Below, piece after piece: positions 14,897 to 22,707 of a stretch of DNA of 32,406 nucleotides; the stretch's first letter is position 1, and each line of letters begins with the position of its first letter. The notes under the pieces were generated by a model. It was not told where the DNA came from, did no database searches, and worked only from the letters and a program-made list of their open reading frames with translations. The stretch comes from Candidatus Poribacteria bacterium (lineage in GTDB: Bacteria; Poribacteria; WGA-4E; WGA-3G). The stretch lies in assembly GCA_022827225.1 (NCBI GenBank), contig JAJDTJ010000143.1, positions 1 through 32,406 of the forward strand, in the 5' to 3' direction. The position numbers and the translations under genes are program-made.

Positions 14897-15904
14897 ATGA
14901 AAACAGCATGCTTGTCATTTCTTACACTATTTTTGACTCTTGCAATACTTCTGCCGGACACACTTGCACATCCGCGCGATGATGCCAAAACCAGCCTCGG
15001 TACAGGTAGCATGATGGAGGTAACCTATTCTCAGGATGGCGGTCTACTTGTCGCAGCGAGTGCTATCGGTATCTGGATATATGATGCGAATACCAATAAA
15101 GCACTTCATCTGCTCACAGGACATTTGGATACAGTCTTCAGCGTCTGTTTTTCACCAGATGGAAAGACTATTGTTAGTGGCAGCGCGGACAAAACGGTAC
15201 GCCTATGGGACGCTGACACCGGAAAACATCTGAAAACTCTTATAGGACATTTGGATACAGTCTTCAGCGTCCGTTTTTCACCAGATGGAAAAACCATCGC
15301 TACCGCCAGTGGAGACGAAACGGTGCGGTTGTGGGATGCTACCACAGGAAAACATTTAGGAACTCTCATGGGACATACAAACGATGTCAATAGTGTCTGT
15401 TTTTCACCAGATGGAAAAACCATCGCTACCGCCAGTGGGGATTTTTTGGGTAGTGATGATCACACAGTACGCCTATGGGATACTGACACCGGAAAACATC
15501 TGAAAACTCTTACAGGGCATACGTGGGCAGTCTTCAGCGTGTGCTTTTCACCAGATGGAAAAACCATCGCTACCGCCAGTGGAGACGAAACGGTGCGGTT
15601 GTGGGATGCTACCACAGGAAAACACTTGTATACTCTTGATAAGTCACATAGGTCTGCTGTCAACAGTGTCTGTTTTTCACCAGATGGAAAAATTATTGCT
15701 ACTGCCAGCGGTTTGCTAATCAATGAGCATGAACCCGAGAGTCAGGACAACATAATCAATTTTTGGGATGCTGTTACAGGGCAACACTTGAAACGCTTTG
15801 TAGGACATACGGTGTGGGTCAACAGTGTCTGTTTTTCACCAGATGGAAAAACTATCGCTTCTGCTAGTGAAGATGGCACCGTTCGCCTATGGGATGTCGA
15901 ATAA
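14897..15904 (+). CDS. Secreted seven-blade WD40 protein with near-identical blades
   Basis: 335 residues. The signal peptide is about residues 1-24 (ends DTLAHP), and AAAGGA precedes the ATG. There are seven WD40 blades: one divergent N-terminal blade (VTYSQDGGLLVAASAIGIWI) and six regular blades ending in VRLWD or INFWD, enough for a single closed propeller. The regular blades share FSPDGKTIATASGDETVRLW almost unchanged, and 80 bases at 15275-15354 are identical to 15545-15624, exactly 270 bases apart. No dockerin or sorting domain follows, so it would be released or held by another route. Role unknown. It looks like the minimal member of the WD40 family represented three more times here. 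Confidence 0.85.
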   Translation: MKTACLSFLTLFLTLAILLPDTLAHPRDDAKTSLGTGSMMEVTYSQDGGLLVAASAIGIWIYDANTNKALHLLTGHLDTVFSVCFSPDGKTIVSGSADKTVRLWDADTGKHLKTLIGHLDTVFSVRFSPDGKTIATASGDETVRLWDATTGKHLGTLMGHTNDVNSVCFSPDGKTIATASGDFLGSDDHTVRLWDTDTGKHLKTLTGHTWAVFSVCFSPDGKTIATASGDETVRLWDATTGKHLYTLDKSHRSAVNSVCFSPDGKIIATASGLLINEHEPESQDNIINFWDAVTGQHLKRFVGHTVWVNSVCFSPDGKTIASASEDGTVRLWDVE

Positions 15905-15911
15905 CCGAAAT

Positions 15912-15923
15912 AGGACTTACGCA
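15912..15923 (+). repeat. Solo terminal repeat AGGACTTACGCA
   Basis: The same 12-mer forms the left end of the element at 18920-19037 and recurs at 27744. Here it lies 8 bases after the WD40 stop codon, and no opposite end is found before the next gene at 16045. The 120 bases that follow hold no plus-strand gene and may be the rest of a decayed element. Confidence 0.5.
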
Positions 15924-16044
15924 CTTCCTCATAATCTTGGAGTCTATCTTGTAAGTACCGGTTGGCATGTATTGAAAACAACTTTTGATGAGAAGGTAGA
16001 TTAACTGCCAGTCCGCCTGATAACGGATTTAGGGGTTTCTTCTT

Positions 16045-17319
16045 ATGGATGAGACAACACTTTTTGATGCCTCCTATGAACAACGAAAAAAACCGTTGCT
16101 AACCCAAACATTGAAACGGCTTCGTCCGATCTATAGTAGATCGGAGTTGAACGTTTTACGTATTGACGGCATGAGCCGCGAAGGGTTGGCACAACGTTCT
16201 GGACGCGGGTTTGTCAACCGGGATATCCTTGAAACCGTTCTCGGCAATTTGCTCGAATGCGTTGCCCCGGGTTCGCACAACGCACCGCACCTCGAACACC
16301 AAAAACGCGAACTCTCGGAGGCGATCGAAGAGGTGGTGGATCAGTTATACGCCATGGTCGCGCAATCCTTTTTGGCTGTTACAGACGAAACGGACCTTGA
16401 TACTGCCCTTGAAACAACGTTTTCACTCCTCTGGGAGCTGCCGCGCCTCAAGAGTCGAGCCCTCTGGAACCGATTCGCCTCTCTTAAAGACCCTGCTGTC
16501 TGGGATGCGTACCTGCTCCACACCGGTATCTCACGTGAAAAAATCGCTGCCATCGATTTTCGATCTCAAATTGATGCCGCAATCCAAGAACGCACTTTTG
16601 AGCCGTATCAAGATTTCCTTGGGACATTGAACCTCGCCACCGTTTTGGATTACCAACTCCAGTTAGTCGTGAGTACCTATCCGGGGTGGCGCGTCCTCTT
16701 CTACCACGATGTCGCATACGCATTGACGCGCAGTGAACCCCCCGAAGATAATCCAGACCTTCGGAGGGTCCCCGTCCCGCTGTTGCCGCGCGCGATCTCA
16801 GAACTCGCCGGACGCTACTATCAAGCCGATTTGCATCCCGAAACGCAGATCGGTGATGCCAATTTCCTTGAACACCCGCATCGCGGTGTAACCACAGGGC
16901 AAACAGGTATTATCGGTTCAGGATGTGTCATCTATCCAAGCACATTCGGCGGGTTGAGCGTCAAGGTCAAACAACGACACCCCGTCATCGGTGACTTCGT
17001 TGAAATCGGTACCGATACCAGCCTTCTCGGACCCGTCCAGATCGCTGACCATTCCACTGTCGGCACAAATACTGAAATTTACGGGTTTGTCGAAATCGCA
17101 CAGCGATGCCGCATCGGATCGTCGGTTGTTATTGGAACGATTCGCGGCGCATCGGATCATCCCGGACGCATTCATATCGGGGACGAGGTACGCATCGGCG
17201 ATGGGACGGTTATTGAAAATACATCAGAAATGGACCTGATTATACCGAACCGCGCACAGATCCCCGCACGAAGCCACGTCGCAAACGATGGGTTCGGGTT
17301 CCCACGATATATAGTTTGA
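16045..17319 (+). CDS. Serine acetyltransferase-like hexapeptide-repeat protein
   Basis: A 424-residue protein. The C-terminal part (about 255-420) is a left-handed beta-helix of hexapeptide repeats with clear CysE landmarks: DLHPETQIGDANFLEHPH (H264, H277), TGQTGIIGSGCVIYPSTFGG, and the catalytic-His region QRHPVIGD (H312). CysE transfers acetyl from acetyl-CoA to serine. Residues 1-250 are helical, longer than the SATase N-terminal domain of typical enzymes, and I recognise no named domain in them. The start ATG 16045 has AGGGG about nine bases upstream. Its stop lies 14 bases before purH, so the two are probably one unit. Cytoplasmic. The alternative is an acyltransferase for another amine or alcohol, since acceptor residues cannot be judged here. 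Confidence 0.75.
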   Translation: MDETTLFDASYEQRKKPLLTQTLKRLRPIYSRSELNVLRIDGMSREGLAQRSGRGFVNRDILETVLGNLLECVAPGSHNAPHLEHQKRELSEAIEEVVDQLYAMVAQSFLAVTDETDLDTALETTFSLLWELPRLKSRALWNRFASLKDPAVWDAYLLHTGISREKIAAIDFRSQIDAAIQERTFEPYQDFLGTLNLATVLDYQLQLVVSTYPGWRVLFYHDVAYALTRSEPPEDNPDLRRVPVPLLPRAISELAGRYYQADLHPETQIGDANFLEHPHRGVTTGQTGIIGSGCVIYPSTFGGLSVKVKQRHPVIGDFVEIGTDTSLLGPVQIADHSTVGTNTEIYGFVEIAQRCRIGSSVVIGTIRGASDHPGRIHIGDEVRIGDGTVIENTSEMDLIIPNRAQIPARSHVANDGFGFPRYIV

Positions 17320-17333
17320 CTACGGAGAAAAAC

Positions 17334-18899
17334 ATGAAAAACATAGCGCGCGCTCTCATCAGCGTCTACGACAAAACCGACCTTTTAGAGATAGCCACTG
17401 CGCTCACGCAACGCGGCGTAGAAATCCTCTCTACCGGCGGCACGGCACGACACCTTCGGGACGCAGGGATTGACATCGTTGATGTCTCTGATTATACCGG
17501 CTTCCCTGAAATGTTGGATGGTCGAGTGAAAACGCTCCACCCAAAAATCCACGGCGGACTCCTCGCTGAACGCGATAACGCCGAACACAACGCGCAAACG
17601 GAAACACACGGCATCAGCGCGATTGATCTGGTGATATGCAACCTATACCCGTTTGAGGCAACCGTCGCTAAACCGGACGTAACGCTCCCTGAAGCGATTG
17701 AGAACATCGACATCGGCGGCCCGACGATGATCCGTGCCGCCTCGAAAAATTATCGACACGTCGCAGTTCTCACGAACCCAAACCAATACCCACAAATTAT
17801 CGCTGATTTAGACGCGAACGACGGATGCCTTTCAGAAGAACGGCGATTTGAATTAGCAAAGGCAGCATTCGCACATACCGCACAGTATGACACCGCAATC
17901 GCCACCTACCTTGTAAATCAAGGCGTGGCATCGGATGAATTCGCTGATACCCTAACCCTCCATTTCAAGAAAGAGCGCACGCTCCGCTACGGCGAAAACC
18001 CGCATCAGCGCGCCGCTTTCTACAGAACTGAAACCTGTCCAGGACCCTCCGCAGCGTGGGCAAACCAACGCAGTGGACAACCGCTCTCTTTTAATAATCT
18101 CCTCGATTTAGAAGCCGCTTTAGAAATCGTCAAAGACTTTTCGACACCAACATGTGCCATTATCAAGCATAACAACCCGTGCGGACTCGCAACCGCCGAT
18201 ACCCTACAAGATGCTTTCACGAACGCCCTGGAATGTGATCGCACCTCCGCCTTCGGTTCGATTATCGGACTCAATCGCAAAGTGACGATCCAGGTGGCGA
18301 ACACGATCCGCGAAGCCGCGAATGCCGGTGTGAAAATTGACGCGATTATTGCACCGAGTTATACTGAGAAAGCGTTGCGTGCGTTGTCGCGCGTCAAACG
18401 CCGTCCTATTCTTGAGGCGGGGTCACTTTCGTCCGCAGAACCTGTCTTGCAGATTCGCAATATCACCGGTGGTATACTCGTCCAAGACCCAGATATCCAC
18501 GAGATGGATGCAGATGCGTTACAAGTTGCAACCAAACGTTCACCTACAGACGATGAGATAAAATCGCTCCTGTTCGCTTGGAAGGCGTGCAAACATGTCA
18601 AATCCAACTGTATCCTGTTGGCGCACGGTACACAGAGCGTCGGCATCGGTGCCGGCCAGATGAGCCGGGTGGATGCCGCAATTATTGCTATCCGAAAGGC
18701 GGGTGAAAAGGCAAAAGGTGCGGTGTTAGCCTCGGATGCCTATTTCCCGTTCCCCGATGGTGTTGAGATTGCCGGTGAAGCAGGCATCAGTGCCATTATC
18801 CAACCCGGCGGCTCCGTTAACGACGAACCTGTGATTGAGATTGCAGACGCTTACGGCATGGCGATGGTGCTGACAGGCGTACGCCATTTCCGGCATTAG
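17334..18899 (+). CDS. purH: Bifunctional AICAR formyltransferase / IMP cyclohydrolase
   Basis: 521 residues, the normal length, from ATG 17334 with GGAG six bases upstream. It performs the last two steps of purine synthesis: AICAR plus 10-formyl-THF to FAICAR, then ring closure to IMP. The N-terminal cyclohydrolase domain (MGS-like; ALISVYDK at the start, ILSTGGTARHL, DGRVKTLHPKIHGG about 62-75) is intact. The formyltransferase part carries RYGENPHQ and IIKHNNPCG (K278-H279 as the catalytic pair), and ends with GMAMVLTGVRHFRH, the typical C-terminus. It is the one clear housekeeping gene of the window. It follows the CysE-like gene by 14 bases; no other pur gene is adjacent. Confidence 0.97.
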   Translation: MKNIARALISVYDKTDLLEIATALTQRGVEILSTGGTARHLRDAGIDIVDVSDYTGFPEMLDGRVKTLHPKIHGGLLAERDNAEHNAQTETHGISAIDLVICNLYPFEATVAKPDVTLPEAIENIDIGGPTMIRAASKNYRHVAVLTNPNQYPQIIADLDANDGCLSEERRFELAKAAFAHTAQYDTAIATYLVNQGVASDEFADTLTLHFKKERTLRYGENPHQRAAFYRTETCPGPSAAWANQRSGQPLSFNNLLDLEAALEIVKDFSTPTCAIIKHNNPCGLATADTLQDAFTNALECDRTSAFGSIIGLNRKVTIQVANTIREAANAGVKIDAIIAPSYTEKALRALSRVKRRPILEAGSLSSAEPVLQIRNITGGILVQDPDIHEMDADALQVATKRSPTDDEIKSLLFAWKACKHVKSNCILLAHGTQSVGIGAGQMSRVDAAIIAIRKAGEKAKGAVLASDAYFPFPDGVEIAGEAGISAIIQPGGSVNDEPVIEIADAYGMAMVLTGVRHFRH

Positions 18900-18919
18900 T
18901 TGCTTTTTCTGTACCTGTT

Positions 18920-19037
18920 AGGACTTACGCATTCCCTTTTAAAGTCCCTAATAAACGGGATTTAGCGGGCTAAAAATATCGAAAATACCCCTTTTTGCGT
19001 CCAAATATCCAATATCTGCTTAGTTTGCGTAAGTCCT
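18920..19037. mobile_element. MITE with AGGACTTACGCA terminal inverted repeats
   Basis: A 118-bp segment bounded by AGGACTTACGCA (18920-18931) and its perfect reverse complement TGCGTAAGTCCT (19026-19037). It has no coding capacity. Single copies of the same end occur at 15912 and 27744. No clear target duplication is seen next to the ends. It lies between purH and a WD40-protein remnant, which begins 15 bases after its right end, so it probably marks where that gene was cut. Confidence 0.65.
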
Positions 19038-19051
19038 GCCTATTATCAAAA

Positions 19052-19183
19052 CTGGAGGCACTTCTCGCCGCGTTGACACCGGAAAAAAACGAAGTCGGCG
19101 AGTCTGTAGCAAGCGGTGTGTATTTCTATACGCTCAAAGCAGGCGATTTCATGGCAACGCGGAAAATGCAGATAGGGAAGTAA
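19052..19183 (+). pseudogene. Remnant of a WD40/dockerin protein C-terminus with internal deletion
   Basis: The frame reads LEALLAALTPEK then NEVGESVASGVYFYTLKAGD and ends ATRKMQIGK at the stop 19181-19183. It is nearly identical to two separated parts of the C-terminus of the intact gene at 19323-21965 (ALLATLTPEK and NEVGESVASGVYFYTLKAGD). About 66 residues that contain NYPNPFNPETWIPYQL in the intact copy are missing. The junction falls at CGGAAAA, a short repeat present at both breakpoints of the intact gene, so slippage or recombination between direct repeats is likely. Everything upstream of 19052 is lost at the MITE. Confidence 0.75.
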
Positions 19184-19322
19184 CCTCTTTTTTATAGCGT
19201 TAGAGCATTAGAGGGTTGTCAGTTGGAGATATACCTAAAATTTGAAAATCAAGACTATCTTGGTTCATTAGTTACATGCTTCACGATACTCAACCATCAA
19301 CTTTCAAAAGGAAAACAATGCT

Positions 19323-21965
19323 ATGAAAATAAAAACAGGACTTTTTTTATTAACTTTTTCTATCGTATTAACGCTCAGTCTGTCAAATGCTGTTGCCCAA
19401 TATGAACCCTATACGCAAGTCGGTCTGCCCGAAGACGCGATTGCTCGCTTTGGGACAGGACCATTCTGGGGTGTTTTTGAATACATCGTCGCCTATTCGC
19501 CTAATGCGGCTGTTCCTCAATTTGCAGTTCCGGGCATATTAGGTATTTGGCTCTACGATGCTGAAACCTTACAAGTGCAAGGGCTGCTTCATGCCCCCTA
19601 TCTTGATGTTTTTTGCATGAATTACAGCCTTGATGGGAAACTCCTTGCAACTGGACACTACGATGGCACTATAAGGTTGTGGAATCTTCCTACAACTGAA
19701 CTCGACATGACCTTTACACCGAATCCCACTGTAGCTTATTGGGATGAAATGGATGAACTCTATAGACATACGTTCACCAGACATGAACGTATTATCAGGA
19801 GTGTAACTTTCAGTCCTGATAATAACATCCTTGCTGCTGGTATTGACAACGGGACGATAGAACTTTGGGATGTTAACACTGGAGAGGTTAGAATACTTGA
19901 AGGACATAATGAAACAATTGATGTATCAGTTAAGATGAGAGTTAGTTTTAGTAACGATGGTAGCACGCTTGCCTCTACAAGTAAATATAGCGAAGTGCAT
20001 TTGTGGGATGTCGTCACTGGCAAACTCCGCAAAACTCTTGGGGAACAGAGTTGGGGTGCCGAGAGCGTGAGTTTTAGTCCTGATGGTAACACTATGGCCA
20101 CTTATAATCATGCTGGCATACTGCATTTATGGGATGTTGCCACATACGAACTGCTCAAAACCTTTGAAAACCCGCCTGAGTTAATTGATCATATAAATTC
20201 CGATGCTAACATCACTTTCAGTCCGGATGGTAGTACCATAGTTACTCTTACTTACAATACTGTTTCTCATAAGCAGGCGCTATATCTGTGGGATGTTTCC
20301 ACAAGTACACTACGTGATATCCTCAGAGGACCTTATTTTTGGGTCGAATACATGAGTTACAGTCCAGATGGGAACACCCTTGTAGTTACAACGGATCGAG
20401 GAATTTTCTTGTGGGATGTCGCCACGGGTGAAATTCGCGACCGCCTCGCAGGGAATGTATTAAATCCCCACACCGCGATCAGTCCTGATGGGGAGACGCT
20501 CGCTACGGGAAGGCTGCTTTGGGATATTTCTACAGGTACACTCCGCAAAGACGCACTTCTTGATAGCCCAGAAGTGTTCCTCAGTTACACTGGCTCTACA
20601 GGTATCAAAAATGTTTCATTTAGTCCGGACGGTAAGACCTTAGCTATTGCTGAGTTTAATAGAGTGATGTTGTTTGATGTCACCACTGGTACGCTTTTGC
20701 ATACCATCAATGGACATGTTGGGCGGCCCCAGGATGTTGAAAGTATGGCATTTAGTCCGGACAGCAGCCGCCTCGCTACAGGCAGTGTCTTCTTTGGCTC
20801 GCTTGGAAAAGGTGAATTGTTTTTATGGAATGTAGCTACAGGGCAACGGAAAAAGAATTTTATAGAACATGTGGGTAATGTATATAATCTCAGTTTTAGC
20901 CCGGATGGCAAAATACTCGCCGCAGGAATTGACGACACAGTGCATTTGATGGATGCGGCTACCGGTGAGATCTCCAAAACCTTCCCGCATGTCGGTAATG
21001 TCTATAGTGTAAGTTTCAGTCCTGATGGCAACACCATCGCTACAGGGAGTGACGATAAGGTGCGTTTGTGTGATGTCGCCACGGGCACCATCCGTACAAC
21101 CTTTGACACAATCTTCCAAGAGCATACGCCAAATATCTGGAGCGTTAAATTTAGCCCTGATGGTAAGACACTCGCTGCCAGCATCTACAATACAGTACAT
21201 TTGTGGGATGTGGCTACAAATGACATTAAAGCTATTTTTAAAGGGCATGTTGATGATGTTTATAGCGTAAGTTTCAGTCCTGATGGCAGCACCCTTGCCT
21301 CTGGAAGTGGAGACGGGACAGTCCTTTTATGGGAAATTGGAGTACCAAAACAACTCAAAGAAGATATAAATGGCGATGGCGTTGTCAATATCCAGGACCT
21401 GGTTTTGATTGCCGCACAGTTCGGTCAAACAGGTGAAAATAAAGCCGATGTTAACTACGATGGTTTCGTTAATATCCAAGATCTCGTCCTGGTAGCAGCC
21501 GCATTCGGAGACGCACCCGCTGCTCCTACAGTACAACACCAGGCTGACGAACTCCTCGCGCCAGAACTTCTACAACAGTGGTTGGCTGCTGCCAAGCAAT
21601 TGGCGCGTACTGATGCTACCTCACAACGTGGCATTGCTATACTAGAGGCGCTCCTCGCCACGTTGACACCGGAAAAGACGGCACTTCTGCCCAACTATCC
21701 AAATCCATTTAATCCAGAAACGTGGATACCCTATCAGTTAGCAAAGCGTATGGATGTCAGCGTTTTGATCTACGCTGCAGACGGGAAACTCATTCGGACG
21801 CTAAAATTAGGGCAACAGGCAGCAGGTGTTTATGCGTCTCAGAGCCGTGCGGCATATTGGGACGGAAAAAACGAAGTCGGTGAGTCTGTAGCAAGCGGTG
21901 TGTATTTCTATACGCTCAAAGCAGGCGATTTCACAGCAACGCGAAAAATGCTGATTCGGAAGTAG
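19323..21965 (+). CDS. Secreted 14-blade WD40 protein with dockerin-like and C-terminal sorting domains
   Basis: 880 residues from ATG 19323, with AAAGGAAAA upstream; an ATG at 19318 opens a two-codon frame only. The signal peptide is about 1-25 (ends NAVAQ). Fourteen WD40-type blades follow, more diverged than in its paralogues (SFSPDGNTMATYNHAGILHL, HLWDVATGEIRD-type endings), compatible with two seven-bladed propellers. Then come two calcium-loop repeats (DINGDGVVNIQDLVLIAAQF, DVNYDGFVNIQDLVLVAAAF; about 685-735) and a helical linker. A FlgD-like sorting domain starting NYPNPFNPETWIPYQLAKR (about 790-880) ends in RKMLIRK. It should be a surface-anchored protein; ligand unknown. A damaged duplicate of its C-terminus lies just upstream. 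Confidence 0.87.
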   Translation: MKIKTGLFLLTFSIVLTLSLSNAVAQYEPYTQVGLPEDAIARFGTGPFWGVFEYIVAYSPNAAVPQFAVPGILGIWLYDAETLQVQGLLHAPYLDVFCMNYSLDGKLLATGHYDGTIRLWNLPTTELDMTFTPNPTVAYWDEMDELYRHTFTRHERIIRSVTFSPDNNILAAGIDNGTIELWDVNTGEVRILEGHNETIDVSVKMRVSFSNDGSTLASTSKYSEVHLWDVVTGKLRKTLGEQSWGAESVSFSPDGNTMATYNHAGILHLWDVATYELLKTFENPPELIDHINSDANITFSPDGSTIVTLTYNTVSHKQALYLWDVSTSTLRDILRGPYFWVEYMSYSPDGNTLVVTTDRGIFLWDVATGEIRDRLAGNVLNPHTAISPDGETLATGRLLWDISTGTLRKDALLDSPEVFLSYTGSTGIKNVSFSPDGKTLAIAEFNRVMLFDVTTGTLLHTINGHVGRPQDVESMAFSPDSSRLATGSVFFGSLGKGELFLWNVATGQRKKNFIEHVGNVYNLSFSPDGKILAAGIDDTVHLMDAATGEISKTFPHVGNVYSVSFSPDGNTIATGSDDKVRLCDVATGTIRTTFDTIFQEHTPNIWSVKFSPDGKTLAASIYNTVHLWDVATNDIKAIFKGHVDDVYSVSFSPDGSTLASGSGDGTVLLWEIGVPKQLKEDINGDGVVNIQDLVLIAAQFGQTGENKADVNYDGFVNIQDLVLVAAAFGDAPAAPTVQHQADELLAPELLQQWLAAAKQLARTDATSQRGIAILEALLATLTPEKTALLPNYPNPFNPETWIPYQLAKRMDVSVLIYAADGKLIRTLKLGQQAAGVYASQSRAAYWDGKNEVGESVASGVYFYTLKAGDFTATRKMLIRK

Positions 21966-22072
21966 GACATGTAGACAGCATCAGCGTGTTATCCTTGCTC
22001 GAAACGGTACAAATGCGTTGAACTGACGAGAAATGGGTGTCGGGATACTCCGAAACAGATTTTTCAAAAAAC

Positions 22073-22101
22073 TGGACATCCTATCATTATCGTGATATGC
22101 T
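22073..22101 (+). promoter_or_regulatory. Sigma70-type promoter of the HicB-like gene pair
   Basis: TGGACA (22073-22078), a 17-bp spacer and TATGCT (22096-22101), with TGA before the -10 box as an extended -10. Transcription near 22108 would exclude the long start at 22092 and supports ATG 22167 for the first protein. Confidence 0.5.
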
Positions 22102-22166
22102 ATACCAAGGAAAATACGACAACTCGAAAAGCAGGTTTCATTGTTGATATAGGTGGAGCCTCAAAG

Positions 22167-22409
22167 ATGACTGAAAGCGCGAAATACATTAAGATCGTTG
22201 AATGGTCGGATGAAGACCAATATTTTATCGGATATTGTCCCGGAATTATCGGTCCATGTTGCCATGGAACTGATGAGATTGAAGTGTATCGGCAGTTATG
22301 TGAGATCATTGACGAGTGGATAGAAATTTTTCACCGAGACAATGAGGCACTACCTCCGCCAACTATCGGTAAAAACATTGAGGAATTTTTGAACGGTATG
22401 GATAGATAA
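22167..22409 (+). CDS. HicB-like protein (first of a tandem pair)
   Basis: 80 residues from ATG 22167, with GGTGGAG eight bases upstream; the 22092 start lies above the likely promoter. The fold pattern, YIKIVEWSDEDQYFIGYCPG followed by a GTDEIEVYRQLCEIIDEWIE helix, is that of HicB-type partial RNase-H-like domains, used as antitoxins for HicA. The C-terminus ends with PPPTIGKNIEEF, a usual HicB tail, but carries no ribbon-helix-helix or HTH domain. No HicA-like toxin ORF is seen nearby. Its partner may be the next gene or lie elsewhere. Confidence 0.65.
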   Translation: MTESAKYIKIVEWSDEDQYFIGYCPGIIGPCCHGTDEIEVYRQLCEIIDEWIEIFHRDNEALPPPTIGKNIEEFLNGMDR

Positions 22410-22426
22410 TAACCAAGGAGAAACAG

Positions 22427-22660
22427 ATGAAAACATACTCATTTCAGGTTGTCATAGAAGAAGACGAGTGGCTCGACGAGCGAATTAAGGATCCTGTTTG
22501 GCGGGCTTATATTCCCGCATTGGTGCATCAAGGTGCTTCGAGTTGGGGATATACGCAAAAAGAGGCTCTAAAGAATTTACAAGACGCTGTGGATCTCCTC
22601 TTTGAATATCTATCAGAGCAGGAAAAAGAAATTGACCTTGAGCGTCTTGGATTGCTTTAG
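22427..22660 (+). CDS. HicB-like small protein (second of a tandem pair)
   Basis: 77 residues, with AAGGAG seven bases upstream of ATG 22427, 17 bases after the first HicB-like gene. The chain has a first strand with an acidic turn (YSFQVVIEEDEWLD), the segment WRAYIPALVHQGASSWG and the helix KEALKNLQDAVDLLFEYL, a HicB/DUF1902-like layout. It is not a HicA: it lacks the compact double-stranded-RNA-binding fold with its catalytic His. It is probably co-transcribed with the previous gene from 22073-22101. Confidence 0.6.
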   Translation: MKTYSFQVVIEEDEWLDERIKDPVWRAYIPALVHQGASSWGYTQKEALKNLQDAVDLLFEYLSEQEKEIDLERLGLL

Positions 22661-22707
22661 TTTGTTCTACACTCAGTTAAACAGTAAATGCTCATAGGAA
22701 GTAAACA

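Noticed and set aside
15110..15900. Regularly spaced DNA repeats as a possible CRISPR array
   Set aside because: The repeats of about 126 bp are in frame, encode WD40 blades and lack unique spacers.
15106..16083. Minus-strand frames across the seven-blade WD40 gene and its downstream repeat
   Set aside because: They are shadows of repetitive coding sequence plus a mobile-element end, with no ribosome binding sites.
22040..22072. Weak stem TCGG/CCGA followed by TTTTT as a terminator of the 880-residue WD40 gene
   Set aside because: The stem is only 4 bp with bulges and the T-run is 5 bases away, below what I would call a terminator.
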